Counted from the first letter of the stretch, positions 25,189 to 34,595 are shown. The stretch is DNA of 54,284 nucleotides from an uncultured Chlorobiota bacterium (GCA_947311255.1 CAMZKL010000048.1:1-54284); one strand, 5' to 3'. The notes: generated by a model from the letters alone, not told the origin. Numbers and translations are program-made.

Positions 25189-26496
25189 TTAGCATCTGTT
25201 AACCATTTTACCAAGAACACAAACCAAGTCTTCTGTTAAGTTCTTTCTTGAATATTTTTCAATATCCACACTTTTTACATTCAGTTTATTCTTTAAAAAT
25301 AGTTTGTAATATTTTAAAATATTTATTTTTAAAAGCTCTTTATTTTCAAATCCGGAAACTAAACCACAGGATGTTTCATAAATAACTTTTGCGGCATCTC
25401 CGTCTTTGGGACCAATACATAAAATAGGTCTTTTTGAAGCTAAATATTCAAAAATTTTTCCTGTCATTACAAGTTTTGCATTTGGCGTATTATTTATAAT
25501 TAATAACAAAACCTGAGTCTTTCTCTGCATTGTAATAATTTCATTATGTGGCAAATGTTTAATGTATTTAACATTGTTTTTTAATTTATATTTAGATACA
25601 GAATTTTTAACAGAATAATCCTCCGACCCTATAATTTTAATTTCTAAATCTTTTTTAAAGCTTGAATTTTCATGTGTTAATTCAGAAATTGCTTCCCATA
25701 GAACATTTGGATTTCTAGTTTTCGACATTGAACCAATATGAGAAATAGTAAATTTGGCATCAAGCTCAATTTTTTTAGTTGTTTTTATATCATCCCAATC
25801 AAAACCATTAGGAATTATATGATACTTTCTTTTATAAATTTCAGTAAAATCTTTTTCCATTCCCGGACTAATTACTGTTACTGCATTTGCATTTTTTAAA
25901 ACAGAAAATTCTAATTTATGGTGTTTATTATCGGCAAATTTACTTAGCTTTAGTTCTTTATAAAAATCAATATTTGTCCAGGGGTCTCTAAAATCTGCAA
26001 GCCATGGAATATTGGTTTTTGTTTTTATTTTTTGAGCAATAATATGTAAGCTATGCGGAGGTCCGGTTGAAACAATAATATCAACAGTATTTGTTTTTAA
26101 ATATTTATTTAAAAATTTAACAGATTTTTTTATCCAAAACTTTTTTGCGTCAGGAATAAAAAAATTGCTTCTTATCCACACTGCAATATTTTCTTTTATT
26201 GAAGATGTTTTTTTTTCAGAAGAAAAGCCTACTTTAATTTTGCTTTTTTTCCCTTTTCCTGTAAATGTTTTGTAAAAAGAGTAGGGTTCAAAAATTTTAT
26301 TTTTTAAAACTGTTAAATTCTTTGGAATATCTTTAAGCAAAGATTTGTCAATAACAGGATTTTCCGGATTTTCTGGTGTATATATTATAGGTTCCCATCC
26401 AAAATCTCTTAAATATTTTACAAATTTAAGCCATCTTTGAACCCCAGAACCGCCAGAAGGTGGCCAATAGTATGTTATAATGAGTATTTTTCTCAT
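25189..26496 (-). CDS. Glycosyltransferase family 4
   Basis: The 435-residue protein opens with the GT4 pattern ILIITYYWPPSGGSGVQRWLKFVKYL. It has the N-domain DFRDPWTNIDFY motif, then the donor-binding C-domain from about residue 220 (ISPGMEKDF, ISHIGSMSKTRNP, and GKIFEYLASKRPILCIG). It builds a surface glycan in the cytoplasm. Its start shares one base with the YfhO stop (TAATG), so the two are coupled and both come from the promoter near 29087. Confidence 0.9.
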   Translation of the reverse strand: MRKILIITYYWPPSGGSGVQRWLKFVKYLRDFGWEPIIYTPENPENPVIDKSLLKDIPKNLTVLKNKIFEPYSFYKTFTGKGKKSKIKVGFSSEKKTSSIKENIAVWIRSNFFIPDAKKFWIKKSVKFLNKYLKTNTVDIIVSTGPPHSLHIIAQKIKTKTNIPWLADFRDPWTNIDFYKELKLSKFADNKHHKLEFSVLKNANAVTVISPGMEKDFTEIYKRKYHIIPNGFDWDDIKTTKKIELDAKFTISHIGSMSKTRNPNVLWEAISELTHENSSFKKDLEIKIIGSEDYSVKNSVSKYKLKNNVKYIKHLPHNEIITMQRKTQVLLLIINNTPNAKLVMTGKIFEYLASKRPILCIGPKDGDAAKVIYETSCGLVSGFENKELLKINILKYYKLFLKNKLNVKSVDIEKYSRKNLTEDLVCVLGKMVNRC

Positions 26497-29006
26497 TAAA
26501 CTTTTCTAAACTTTTTAATTTCAATATAAACTATGTATAATATTACCAAAATAAAAATTATAGAACCAATTAGGGCAATTTTTGTACTAATATTCCAAAC
26601 AGATGGATTAAAAACAAATTCAATTTTATGTTTTCCCTTTGGGATTTTCATTGCTCTTAAAACATAGTTTGCTCTCATATATGGAACTTTTTTTCCGTCT
26701 ATAAATGCTTGCCATCCTTTTTCATAATAAATCTCAGAAAAAACTGCAAGTTGAGCTTTCTTAGTGTTTGTTTGGTAGCTTAATTTATCAGGAGAATAAA
26801 ATGTTAAATTAATTGTTGCAGAACTATCTTTCTTAAAATCAAAGAATTGTTCTTTAAAACGCTTATCAATTACTGCAGTTCTTGCAGAATTAAACCTTTG
26901 AATTGCTTTTATTTCTTCGTCTGCATTTGCAACTTCTTTTATTTCATTAACAAACCAAGCATTTCCAAGTGCATAACTGTTTTTTAAAGGTATTGATTGA
27001 GGATTAATAATCACATATCTTGTGTTAAGCATATTTAATGCAGACAGATTCATCATAACTGCTCTGCTTTGAAGTTCGGTTGTGCTTGAATTTAACCCGT
27101 TTATTAACATTGCAATCTCTTTGTTAAGGACGTGTGTTATTAGGTCTTGATATCTCCTCATTTTTGCCCCATGATATCCTCCAATTGATTTATGAAAATA
27201 CGAAGTTGAAGCATCATTAAAAGTACTAACAGTTAGGTTAAGAACTCTGTAGTTTGGATCTTTGTCTTTTAAAATAAAATTGTCTGAAACTGACGGTTTA
27301 AAAGGCTCCTTTTGAATACGTTTTGCAACAAAATCGTCAGAATTTAAAAATCTTTTATCAACTGCCCATAAATCTATTAATATTAAAAAGCCTAAACCAA
27401 TAAAAACATAAGTATTTTTAAGTTTTTCAATAATTAACAACCAAATAAAAAGTGCAGAGCTTAAAATAAAACCTAGTGATCTCAAAGCATCATTTTGAAA
27501 TAGTGTTTTTCTGTCTTCTTGAATTGCCGACAATAAACTTCTTAAAATATTTGATGATTGTGCATCGTCTCCTAAACCAAAACTTTGCTTAAATAGAGCT
27601 GCATCATTTTCTCCTGTAAATGAAAGTATTCCGGGGTTGATAAGTAACACAATTATAATCCCTGTAACTATTCCCAAAGACCATTTTAGTCCTTTTAACA
27701 TTTCTTTTTTTTCAATTTTTTTATCAATAATTTGTTTAATAGCAAGAATCCCAAGGAAAGGTATAGAAAACTCTGCCATAACTAGTATCATTGATACTGT
27801 TCTGAATTTATTGTACATTGGAAAATAGTCTAAAAAGAAATCTGTTAAAGGCATAAAATATTTGCCCCAAGCAAGTAAAATTGATAAAATTGTTACCGCA
27901 AGAAGCCACCACTTAATCATTCCTTTAACTAAAAAAAGTCCAAGAACAAATAAAAATATCATAATTGCTCCAATATACACTGGTCCGGATGTAAATGGTT
28001 GTGGTCCCCAATATGTAGGCATCGATTTTACAATTTTATCTACATCTCTTGCTCCTAATTTTTCAAGCTCTTTTGCCATTTCAGAATTTTCCGATAATTC
28101 TCCATGAGACCCACCTCCTGCTAGATTAGGAATTAATAAATTTAGTGTTTCTAGTTTTCCGTAACTCCAATCTGTTGCATAGTCTTTGTCTAAACCTGAT
28201 GTTTGATTTTTTTTGTCAATTGAAAGTTCAGACTCTCCTCTTATTGAATCTTTTCCATAGCTATATACTGTTGATATGTTTGTAAAGTTAATTGAAACTG
28301 CAATTAACCCTGCTGCCAAAAGAAAAAGAGAACTAATAAAAAACTGATTGATTTTTTTTTCTTTTATTGACTTAACAGCCTGAAAAGTAAGGTAAATTAA
28401 AATTATTAAAAGTGTGTAATATGTTATTTGCAGGTGATTAATGTATAATTGAAGTCCTAAAAAAATTAAAACGACTAAAGAACCTTTTAGTTTATCTTTT
28501 ACATAAGCATAATGAACTCCTGCAATAATAGGTGGCATATATGCCATTGCTCCAACTTTTGCCAAATGCCCGGCTTCAATAATAATTAGAAAATATGTTG
28601 AGAATGCAAAAGCAAAAGCTCCAACAATGCTTAGCCAAGGGTCAACCCCAAAAAGAAGTAATGCTATAAAAAAACCAAATAATGCAAAAAATATAAAGTT
28701 TGCCGGTCTTGTAACTGAAGAATAGTTTGTATATTTTTGTATATATTTCATTATATTATTTGAAATATTATTATTCACAAGATAAGCAGGCATACCTCCA
28801 AATAATGAATTTGTCCATAAAACATTATCGTCTGTTTTTTCTCTAAAATCTTTAATTTCTTTTGAAGTTCCTACATATGTTTTTCTGTCATGTTGGTTTA
28901 ATTTTTTACCTTGTAAAATGTCAGGAAAATATGTAACCGATAAGAAAATGAATAAGAAAATTGCAATTATGTATGGAGCAAACCTGTTTAGTTTATCGTT
29001 GTTCAT
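26496..29006 (-). CDS. YfhO-family membrane protein
   Basis: The 836-residue protein has about 12-14 membrane helices spread from residue 9 to 560, a large soluble domain, and a final helix near residue 805-830. The start (FPDILQGKKLNQHDRKTYVGTSKEIKDF and LWTNSLFGGMPAYLV) matches the bacterial YfhO family, which has a GT-C-like topology and is linked to glycosylation of surface polymers. It is the first gene of a two-gene unit with a GT4. The activity is inferred from the family. Confidence 0.87.
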   Translation of the reverse strand: MNNDKLNRFAPYIIAIFLFIFLSVTYFPDILQGKKLNQHDRKTYVGTSKEIKDFREKTDDNVLWTNSLFGGMPAYLVNNNISNNIMKYIQKYTNYSSVTRPANFIFFALFGFFIALLLFGVDPWLSIVGAFAFAFSTYFLIIIEAGHLAKVGAMAYMPPIIAGVHYAYVKDKLKGSLVVLIFLGLQLYINHLQITYYTLLIILIYLTFQAVKSIKEKKINQFFISSLFLLAAGLIAVSINFTNISTVYSYGKDSIRGESELSIDKKNQTSGLDKDYATDWSYGKLETLNLLIPNLAGGGSHGELSENSEMAKELEKLGARDVDKIVKSMPTYWGPQPFTSGPVYIGAIMIFLFVLGLFLVKGMIKWWLLAVTILSILLAWGKYFMPLTDFFLDYFPMYNKFRTVSMILVMAEFSIPFLGILAIKQIIDKKIEKKEMLKGLKWSLGIVTGIIIVLLINPGILSFTGENDAALFKQSFGLGDDAQSSNILRSLLSAIQEDRKTLFQNDALRSLGFILSSALFIWLLIIEKLKNTYVFIGLGFLILIDLWAVDKRFLNSDDFVAKRIQKEPFKPSVSDNFILKDKDPNYRVLNLTVSTFNDASTSYFHKSIGGYHGAKMRRYQDLITHVLNKEIAMLINGLNSSTTELQSRAVMMNLSALNMLNTRYVIINPQSIPLKNSYALGNAWFVNEIKEVANADEEIKAIQRFNSARTAVIDKRFKEQFFDFKKDSSATINLTFYSPDKLSYQTNTKKAQLAVFSEIYYEKGWQAFIDGKKVPYMRANYVLRAMKIPKGKHKIEFVFNPSVWNISTKIALIGSIIFILVILYIVYIEIKKFRKV

Positions 29007-29086
29007 GTGCCTAAAATTGTATAGTTAATTGATATTGAATGTATTATATGTGTATTTGTTGTGTTTGTTTTGAAAATTTAATAATG

Positions 29087-29117
29087 CAAAAATACGTTTA
29101 ATTATTTAATCTCCAAA
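29087..29117 (-). promoter_or_regulatory. Bacteroidota -33/-7 promoter for the yfhO-GT4 unit
   Basis: The minus strand carries TTTG (29114-29117), a 19-base spacer and TATTTTTG (29087-29094), an exact match to the Bacteroidota consensus on both boxes. It is one of the best promoter candidates in the window, about 80 bases before the yfhO ATG. Confidence 0.65.
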
Positions 29118-29134
29118 GTACTTATTTTAACTTT

Positions 29135-29695
29135 CTACATCCACCGTTTAGCTGAATATTTTATACCTGCTAAATCCAAAACTCTTTCAACAACAGTACT
29201 TATTATTTCAATTATATTTTGAGGATTATTATAAAAGTTTGGTGATGCAGGACAAATAATTCCTCCCGCCTCAGTTATTGTTTTCATGTTGTTTATGTGT
29301 ATTAAACTCAAAGGCATCTCTCTGCTTACCAAAATAAGTTTTTTCCGTTCTTTTAGCATAACATCTGCTGTTCTGCTAATTAAACTATCAGAAATGCCAC
29401 TTGAAATTCTTCCTAGTGTTCCCATGGAGCACGGAATAATTATCATAACATCATAAGCTGATGAACCGGACGCAAAAGGTACATAAAAATTATTATTGTT
29501 GTAAATCTTAAAACCAAAGTCAGTAATGTTTTTATTAGAAAGTTCGCTTTTCCATATTCTTTCAACATTTTCAGAAATTACAATTGCAAGTTCAGAAATT
29601 TGTTTTTGAAGTCCTTCCGTTTTTAAAATTTTAAGAAGTTGTTTGGCATAAATCATTCCAGAAGCTCCGGTTATTGCAATAACTATTTTTTTCAT
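29135..29695 (-). CDS. ubiX: UbiX-family flavin prenyltransferase
   Basis: UbiX attaches a prenyl group to FMN, giving the cofactor used by UbiD decarboxylases. The 186-residue flavoprotein has the flavin-binding start IAITGASGMIYAKQLLKIL, the VPFASGSSAYDVMIIIPCSMGTLGRISSGISDSLISRTADVMLKE core and the LVSREMPLSLIHINNM and GGIICPASPNFYN motifs. Its start overlaps the previous gene's stop by 4 bases (ATGA). No ubiD gene is in the window. Confidence 0.93.
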   Translation of the reverse strand: MKKIVIAITGASGMIYAKQLLKILKTEGLQKQISELAIVISENVERIWKSELSNKNITDFGFKIYNNNNFYVPFASGSSAYDVMIIIPCSMGTLGRISSGISDSLISRTADVMLKERKKLILVSREMPLSLIHINNMKTITEAGGIICPASPNFYNNPQNIIEIISTVVERVLDLAGIKYSAKRWM

Positions 29696-30279
29696 TTCTT
29701 AAAATTATAGCTTAAAACAAATGCAATATTATTATTATACCAAGTTGACTCTTTTTCTTTTCGAATATCAATTAAAGAATACGACATTCTTAAACTTGAA
29801 GTTATTTTATCCGTTAAGTAAAACCCTACTTGCCCCATAGCTTGAAAATCATATGTGTTTATGGAATAAAGATTTTTATTAATTGTATATCCTAAACGTG
29901 TAAGTTTATGTGCAAACAAATATGAAGGAGCGAGTCCTATAGAAAAATCAAATCTTGGAAGAATTTGATAATTATATAAAAAAGACATTTCTACATAGTG
30001 TAATGATGTGTTAAACACTTGAATAGAAGAGCCATCAGAATATTCTTGTGTTAAAACAGCACCCTTTCCTGTATAATAAGTTTCAATTTTTAAACCACTT
30101 TTGTCAGAAAATGGTTTTATAATAAATGCTCCGGCAACTAGCCCTGCTTTGTTGTAAGGATGTTGTTCGTCTCCGTCAATTTGACTACCTCCAATACCAA
30201 GTATAATGCCTCCTGTAAATTCCTGAGAGTAGGAATTAAAAGATATTATTAATAAAAAGATAGTGTATAAGTTTTTCAT
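29692..30279 (-). CDS. PorT-like outer-membrane beta-barrel protein
   Basis: The 195-residue protein has a signal peptide (to about residue 18, NSYSQ) and alternating beta-strand pattern with a C-terminal aromatic-basic end (NIAFVLSYNFKK). The GGIILGIGGSQIDGDEQHPYNKAGLVAGAF start resembles the PorT/OMP_b-brl_2 barrel family of Bacteroidota, one member of which works in type IX secretion. Its exact role is unknown. It sits in the five-gene minus-strand unit between the alkyltransferase-like gene and ubiX. Confidence 0.8.
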   Translation of the reverse strand: MKNLYTIFLLIISFNSYSQEFTGGIILGIGGSQIDGDEQHPYNKAGLVAGAFIIKPFSDKSGLKIETYYTGKGAVLTQEYSDGSSIQVFNTSLHYVEMSFLYNYQILPRFDFSIGLAPSYLFAHKLTRLGYTINKNLYSINTYDFQAMGQVGFYLTDKITSSLRMSYSLIDIRKEKESTWYNNNIAFVLSYNFKK

Positions 30280-30284
30280 TATTA

Positions 30285-30605
30285 CTAGGTTTTAAATTTT
30301 GGTTGCCAAAAACATTCTTTAAAATTGATAATTTTATTTTTTTGAATAATAATTCCCTCATTTTCTAAAAGCTCTTGCATTGTATTCATATTTGCAAAAT
30401 GATTTTTTCCAGTAAGTAACCCATTTCTGTTTACGACTCTGTGTGCAGGAACATTATGTATAGTTGATTTATTTAGAGCCCACCCAACCATTCTTGCCGA
30501 TTTTGGAGAGCCTATTGCTTTTGCAATTGCACCATATGAAGTAACTTTCCCAACAGGAATTTGTTTTGTTAGTTCAAACACTTTTTCAAAAAAATTACTT
30601 TCCAT
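30285..30605 (-). CDS. Alkyltransferase-like protein (MGMT family, no active Cys)
   Basis: The 106-residue protein is the DNA-binding half of the MGMT family: PVGKVTSYGAIAKAIGSPKSARMVGWALNK, then VPAHRVVNRNG. The active-site PCHR motif of true methyltransferases reads PAHR (Ala54), so it cannot take the alkyl group itself. Such ATL proteins bind O6-alkylguanine and pass the damage to nucleotide-excision repair. It overlaps the rhomboid stop by one base, so it is co-transcribed. Confidence 0.88.
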   Translation of the reverse strand: MESNFFEKVFELTKQIPVGKVTSYGAIAKAIGSPKSARMVGWALNKSTIHNVPAHRVVNRNGLLTGKNHFANMNTMQELLENEGIIIQKNKIINFKECFWQPKFKT

Positions 30606-31501
30606 TATTTCTTTTGTTTAAATAAAAAGTCCCTTTCTTTTTTTGTTAAACTATCGTATCCTTTGTCTTTAATTTTATCTAAAATTCTGTCCACTTCTGC
30701 CTGGTTGTCGTTCTTGTCTTTATTATATTCCCAATCTGATTTAGCTTTGTTGAATTTTTCTCCTCTTGTTGCTCTCATCTTAGCACGTTTTTTTTCATAT
30801 TTACTAGTTGTAAACCAAGAAAAAAAGGTGTTTAAAAAATTATTAAAGGAGCGTGTAATATCTTTACCTTCTTTCATGGAATATCCGAACCAAATTCCAA
30901 AAAAAGAACCTCCCAAATGAGCAATATGTGCAACGCCATCAGAACCAATAAGACCACCTTTTATGTTTCCGGCAACTCCAAGTATATCTACAACAAATGC
31001 AACAATTGCAATGTATTTTATTTTTACAGGCCCTAAAAACAACAAATTGATTATATAGTTGGGCTTAAAAGCGACGACAGCAAAAACAATTGACATAACA
31101 GCAGCCGAAGAACCAACAATTCCAACACCTTCGGTTTTCATTAAATAATTAACTCCCAAATGCAAAAAAGCTCCTGAAAAACCTCCAAGCAAATATACTG
31201 CAAGCATTTGTTTTTCAATAAAGTACCTTAAAAATATTTTACCAAACCAAAACAGCCACAACATATTCATTAAAAGGTGCATAAAATCGTAGTGTGTAAA
31301 CATATACGAAATTAATGTCCAAGGCTTATAAATTAATTCTTTAAAAGAACCCGGTATTCTGGAAAAAGATTCAAAATTCTCAGGTAAAAAAAGAAACAGT
31401 ATTGTTAATATAATAAATGTTGCAACATTTATATAAATTAACTTGGTGAGCATTGAGCCTCTTTTAAATAAATTTAATATCTCGTTTTTTGTATTATTCA
31501 T
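30605..31501 (-). CDS. Rhomboid-family intramembrane serine protease
   Basis: The 298-residue protein has six or so membrane helices (about residues 22-205) and a charged cytoplasmic tail (about 230-298, coil-like). The catalytic Ser132 is in GSSAAVM, a variant of the usual GxSG in which the last Gly is Ala, and the catalytic His195 is in AHIAHLGGSFFG. MFTHYDFMHLLMNMLWLFWFG holds the conserved HxxxN region. It should cleave a membrane-spanning substrate. It lies 53 bases after a second rhomboid, and the alkyltransferase-like gene follows. Confidence 0.9.
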   Translation of the reverse strand: MNNTKNEILNLFKRGSMLTKLIYINVATFIILTILFLFLPENFESFSRIPGSFKELIYKPWTLISYMFTHYDFMHLLMNMLWLFWFGKIFLRYFIEKQMLAVYLLGGFSGAFLHLGVNYLMKTEGVGIVGSSAAVMSIVFAVVAFKPNYIINLLFLGPVKIKYIAIVAFVVDILGVAGNIKGGLIGSDGVAHIAHLGGSFFGIWFGYSMKEGKDITRSFNNFLNTFFSWFTTSKYEKKRAKMRATRGEKFNKAKSDWEYNKDKNDNQAEVDRILDKIKDKGYDSLTKKERDFLFKQKK

Positions 31502-31554
31502 GTTATATTTAACGAATTTTTTAGATTAATATTCTGTGTAAAAATTGCCGTTCC

Positions 31555-32295
31555 TCATAGTTTTTTTTTGCCCCACATTTTTATTAAAATAAAACCAAAA
31601 AGCATTCCGCCAAGATGTGCAAAATGTGCAATATTATCTCCAGACGCATTGTTAATTCCCATAAACAACTCTATTGCACCGTAGCCCATAACAAAATATT
31701 TTGCTTTTATTGGAATTGGAACAAACATTAATTGCAACTCCACATTCGGATATAGCATTCCAAATGCAAGGAGAAGACCAAAAACAGCACCTGATGCTCC
31801 CACTGTGTAACTATAATTTAAAAATAAATTTAAACCCCCTAGTTGAGCATCAGTATAGTTTTGTCCAGATGCTATGACTTCTGCTCCTTCGTTTATAATC
31901 ATTTGAATTGCATCTGCAGGTAATCCATCTGCTAAGGAAATATATTGCAGATATTGGGCAACGGAATGTAAAACAACTGCTCCAAAGCCTGTTATAAAAT
32001 AATAAATTAAAAATTTCTTTGCTCCCCAAACTCTTTCAATAACTTGTCCAAACATCCATAGAGCATACATATTAAACGCAAGATGCATAAATCCGCCGTG
32101 CATAAACATATGTGTTACAATTTGGTGTGGTTTAAAAAGTTCAGATTTAAAAAAATATAAACCTAAAATTCTACCTAAGTCAATATTATTTGTTCTTAAA
32201 ATTAATTCTCCTAAAATAAAAGTTCCTACATTAATTATTAACAATACTTTTACTGCTGGTGGCATATTTGCTAAAAATGAATTTCTTCCTGTCAT
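31555..32295 (-). CDS. Rhomboid-family intramembrane serine protease
   Basis: The 246-residue protein has about six helices, the catalytic Ser168 in TVGASGAVFGLL and His227 in IAHFAHLGGMLFG, and MFMHGGFMHLAFNMYALWMFG. A soluble insert (about residues 120-155) between helices is common in Bacteroidota members. It is first in a minus-strand unit (rhomboid, rhomboid, alkyltransferase-like, barrel, ubiX) with a -7 box at 32316-32323. The tandem pair differs in active-site context (GASG against GSSA), so they may differ in substrate. Confidence 0.92.
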   Translation of the reverse strand: MTGRNSFLANMPPAVKVLLIINVGTFILGELILRTNNIDLGRILGLYFFKSELFKPHQIVTHMFMHGGFMHLAFNMYALWMFGQVIERVWGAKKFLIYYFITGFGAVVLHSVAQYLQYISLADGLPADAIQMIINEGAEVIASGQNYTDAQLGGLNLFLNYSYTVGASGAVFGLLLAFGMLYPNVELQLMFVPIPIKAKYFVMGYGAIELFMGINNASGDNIAHFAHLGGMLFGFILIKMWGKKKL

Positions 32296-32315
32296 ATTTT
32301 GTTCTGTTTTTTTTG

Positions 32316-32323
32316 CAAAAGTA
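32316..32323 (-). promoter_or_regulatory. Bacteroidota -7 box for the rhomboid unit
   Basis: The minus strand reads TACTTTTG (TAnnTTTG), 20 bases before the ATG at 32295. It probably serves the five genes down to ubiX. Confidence 0.55.
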
Positions 32324-32407
32324 CTAAAAGTTTAACAAATTATCTTCGTGGGACACAAGAAGTAAAAAATATTTAATATTTTTACAGAAATTTGTTTGTT
32401 TAAAATT

Positions 32408-33283
32408 ATGGCAACAAAAAAAAATAAAAATTCAGTTTGGCGTGTAAGAGGTGCACATTTTCTCTCTATTGTAAGTATAACGATGGTACTTTTGATGATT
32501 GGAATAGTTTCATTGTTACTCTTTAATGCAAAAAAACTTTCAGATTATGCCAAGAAAAATATAGGCTTTACGGTTTTTATTGAAAACAAAACAAAATCAG
32601 CAGAAATAAGCAGATTGGAAAATGCTTTGCAAATTGCAGAATATTCTGTTTCTGCTGAATTTGTTTCGAGAAAACAAGCTGCCCTTATTATGAAAGAGGA
32701 ATTAGGTAAAGATTTTACAAAAGTGCTGGGGTATAACTCTTTACCAAATTCAATTGATGTTAAATTAAAGCCGGAATACACTTCTGAAGACAGTATTTCG
32801 TTAATTAAAAAAAGACTTAAACGCTTTGAGTTCATAAAAGATGTTTATTATCAACCATCATTAATTTCTTTCATTAATAAAAATGTAAGAAATATGAGTA
32901 TTGTGGGTATTATCATTGCTGCTTTTTTGTTGATGATTGCTGTAAGTTTAATAAATAATACAGTAAGACTCTCTGTTTTTTCTAAGAGACTGCATATAAG
33001 AACCGCCCAATTAGTTGGAGCTACAAAAAGCTATATTAGGAAACCGTTTATTATAAAAAATATTTTTTCGGGTATTTTAAGTGCAGCTTTATCTTCTCTT
33101 ATTTTAGTTTTTGCAGTTTTAGTTTTGCAAGAAAATTTTGAAAATATTATAAGTTTGGAAGGCTTAATTCAAATTATTATTTTCGTGTTTATATTTGGAA
33201 TATTAATAACGGGGATTTCAGGAAGATTTGCCGTAAGTAAATATTTAAATTTAAAAACTGACGATTTGCATTTTGAATATTAA
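32408..33283 (+). CDS. ftsX: Cell-division protein FtsX
   Basis: FtsX with FtsE forms an ABC-type complex that controls cell-wall hydrolases at the septum. I start at ATG 32408 (291 residues), not the TTG at 32396. The protein has one N-terminal helix (about 20-45, SIVSITMVLLMIGIVSLLLF), a periplasmic domain (about 46-160, LENALQIAEYSVSAEFVSRKQAALIMKEELG), then three helices (about 170-280) with LVGATKSYIRKPF between them. No ftsE lies in the window, so the partner is elsewhere. It converges on the lipoprotein gene after it. Confidence 0.9.
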   Translation: MATKKNKNSVWRVRGAHFLSIVSITMVLLMIGIVSLLLFNAKKLSDYAKKNIGFTVFIENKTKSAEISRLENALQIAEYSVSAEFVSRKQAALIMKEELGKDFTKVLGYNSLPNSIDVKLKPEYTSEDSISLIKKRLKRFEFIKDVYYQPSLISFINKNVRNMSIVGIIIAAFLLMIAVSLINNTVRLSVFSKRLHIRTAQLVGATKSYIRKPFIIKNIFSGILSAALSSLILVFAVLVLQENFENIISLEGLIQIIIFVFIFGILITGISGRFAVSKYLNLKTDDLHFEY

Positions 33284-33311
33284 CTTTGCGGGAAAGTGTT
33301 TTTGCATGAAC

Positions 33312-34103
33312 TTATTTATCTTCACAATTAACATCTGTTAAATTTTCATCCCAACAATACCAGTTTTCATTTCCGAAATGAATAAGATCTTTTACTCTTC
33401 CTATTTTGTTTGTTTGATGCCATTTAATAATTGTGTTATTGTCAGATCCTTTATTGAATACATCTATAAACAGTTTATAACTTGAGTTTATTAGTTCTTT
33501 TTTTAGAATATAATTTAAATTATTCTCACCTGGTTGATTGTCTGTAAATTTCACAAAAGGAATGTTTAATGAAGATTTATCTGTATTAATCGTAATAAAA
33601 TGAACTGGTTTGATAATTTCATCAATTCTTTCTGGTTTGTTAAATTTCCATTCTTCTTTTTTGTTACCGTAAACTTTTCCGTTTACAAATAACATATCTG
33701 TGATGGTATCAAGTCCTTTGATATAAGATAAAAATCCTTTATACATTACAGAGTCTTGGTTTACAATTCCAATTAGTTTTGCATCATAATTATTGTCTTT
33801 AAAATTAAAGATGAAATCAATAAGCCAAATATTGTCTTTTTGAAATTCAAATTTATATGCCTGTGTTTCTTCGAGCATTTTTTTATGCAAACTTAAAGAA
33901 TCCGTAAGAAGGTTTTTCCAACCTAAAATTTCACTTGCAGCAAAAGTGAAGTTTGAGTTGTCTTGCGAATTTGATTCGAAAAATGAAAAATCAAAGTTTA
34001 TAATTTCTTTGTTTGGTTTATTTGGCGGAATTTTTTCTTTCGTCTTACAAGAATATACAAAAAGAAAAAAAACAATAATTGATGTTTTTAATAAAAAAGA
34101 CAT
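33312..34103 (-). CDS. Hypothetical lipoprotein
   Basis: The function is not recognised. The 263-residue protein has a lipoprotein signal (MSFLLKTSIIVFFLFVYSC, lipid Cys19). Residues 50-260 are mixed alpha/beta with repeated short strands and many Asn and Lys; pieces such as MLFVNGKVYGNKKEEWKFN and IKWHQTNKIGRVKD suggest an MORN-like or sheet-forming layout, though no family can be named. It has its own -7 box (34128-34135) and is divergent from the coiled-coil gene. Confidence 0.72.
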   Translation of the reverse strand: MSFLLKTSIIVFFLFVYSCKTKEKIPPNKPNKEIINFDFSFFESNSQDNSNFTFAASEILGWKNLLTDSLSLHKKMLEETQAYKFEFQKDNIWLIDFIFNFKDNNYDAKLIGIVNQDSVMYKGFLSYIKGLDTITDMLFVNGKVYGNKKEEWKFNKPERIDEIIKPVHFITINTDKSSLNIPFVKFTDNQPGENNLNYILKKELINSSYKLFIDVFNKGSDNNTIIKWHQTNKIGRVKDLIHFGNENWYCWDENLTDVNCEDK

Positions 34104-34127
34104 ATTTTAATTTAATTGTAATTAAGA

Positions 34128-34135
34128 CAAAAGTA
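34128..34135 (-). promoter_or_regulatory. Bacteroidota -7 box for the lipoprotein gene
   Basis: The minus strand reads TACTTTTG, an exact TAnnTTTG match, 24 bases before the ATG at 34103. Confidence 0.5.
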
Positions 34136-34211
34136 TTATTTTTTTTAATTATATGTGGTTTCTTACATTTATTTCATTACTTTTACAAAAATAACATTAA
34201 ACTTTTATATC

Positions 34212-34595
34212 ATGGATAACAAACAATTTTTTTTAAAAGATGCCGAAATTATTTCAAAAGATTTAGAAAATAAAATAGCAAAAGCAGAATTGCATGCCGA
34301 AAGGAAAAAGCAAGAGATAGATGAACAAATAAAAAAAATGAAAAAAAGAAAAGTTGATTTTGATGCTGATCTTGAAAAACTTAAAACTGTTTCAGAAGAA
34401 AAATTTGATGCTGAATCTGAAAACTTCAAAAAGAAATATAATACCGAAAATATTGTAGATGAATTAGATGAGAAATTTACTGAGTTCGCAGACAAAACGA
34501 AAGTGTTTTTTAACGATTTAGGAGATAAAGTATCAGGTTTCTACAATAAACAAAAAGAAAAATATGATACATCTAAAAAACCTGAGAAAATTTAG
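34212..34595 (+). CDS. Small coiled-coil protein
   Basis: The function is not recognised. From ATG 34212 the protein is 127 residues, very rich in Lys, Glu and Asp. Residues 5-75 form a strong coiled coil (ENKIAKAELHAERKKQEID, KKMKKRKVDFDADLEKL), followed by a second helix (about 85-115). No signal peptide or membrane helix. I rejected the frame's earlier start at 34155 because it precedes the near-consensus box TACTTTTA (34178-34185). A strong terminator follows, so it is monocistronic. Confidence 0.75.
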   Translation: MDNKQFFLKDAEIISKDLENKIAKAELHAERKKQEIDEQIKKMKKRKVDFDADLEKLKTVSEEKFDAESENFKKKYNTENIVDELDEKFTEFADKTKVFFNDLGDKVSGFYNKQKEKYDTSKKPEKI

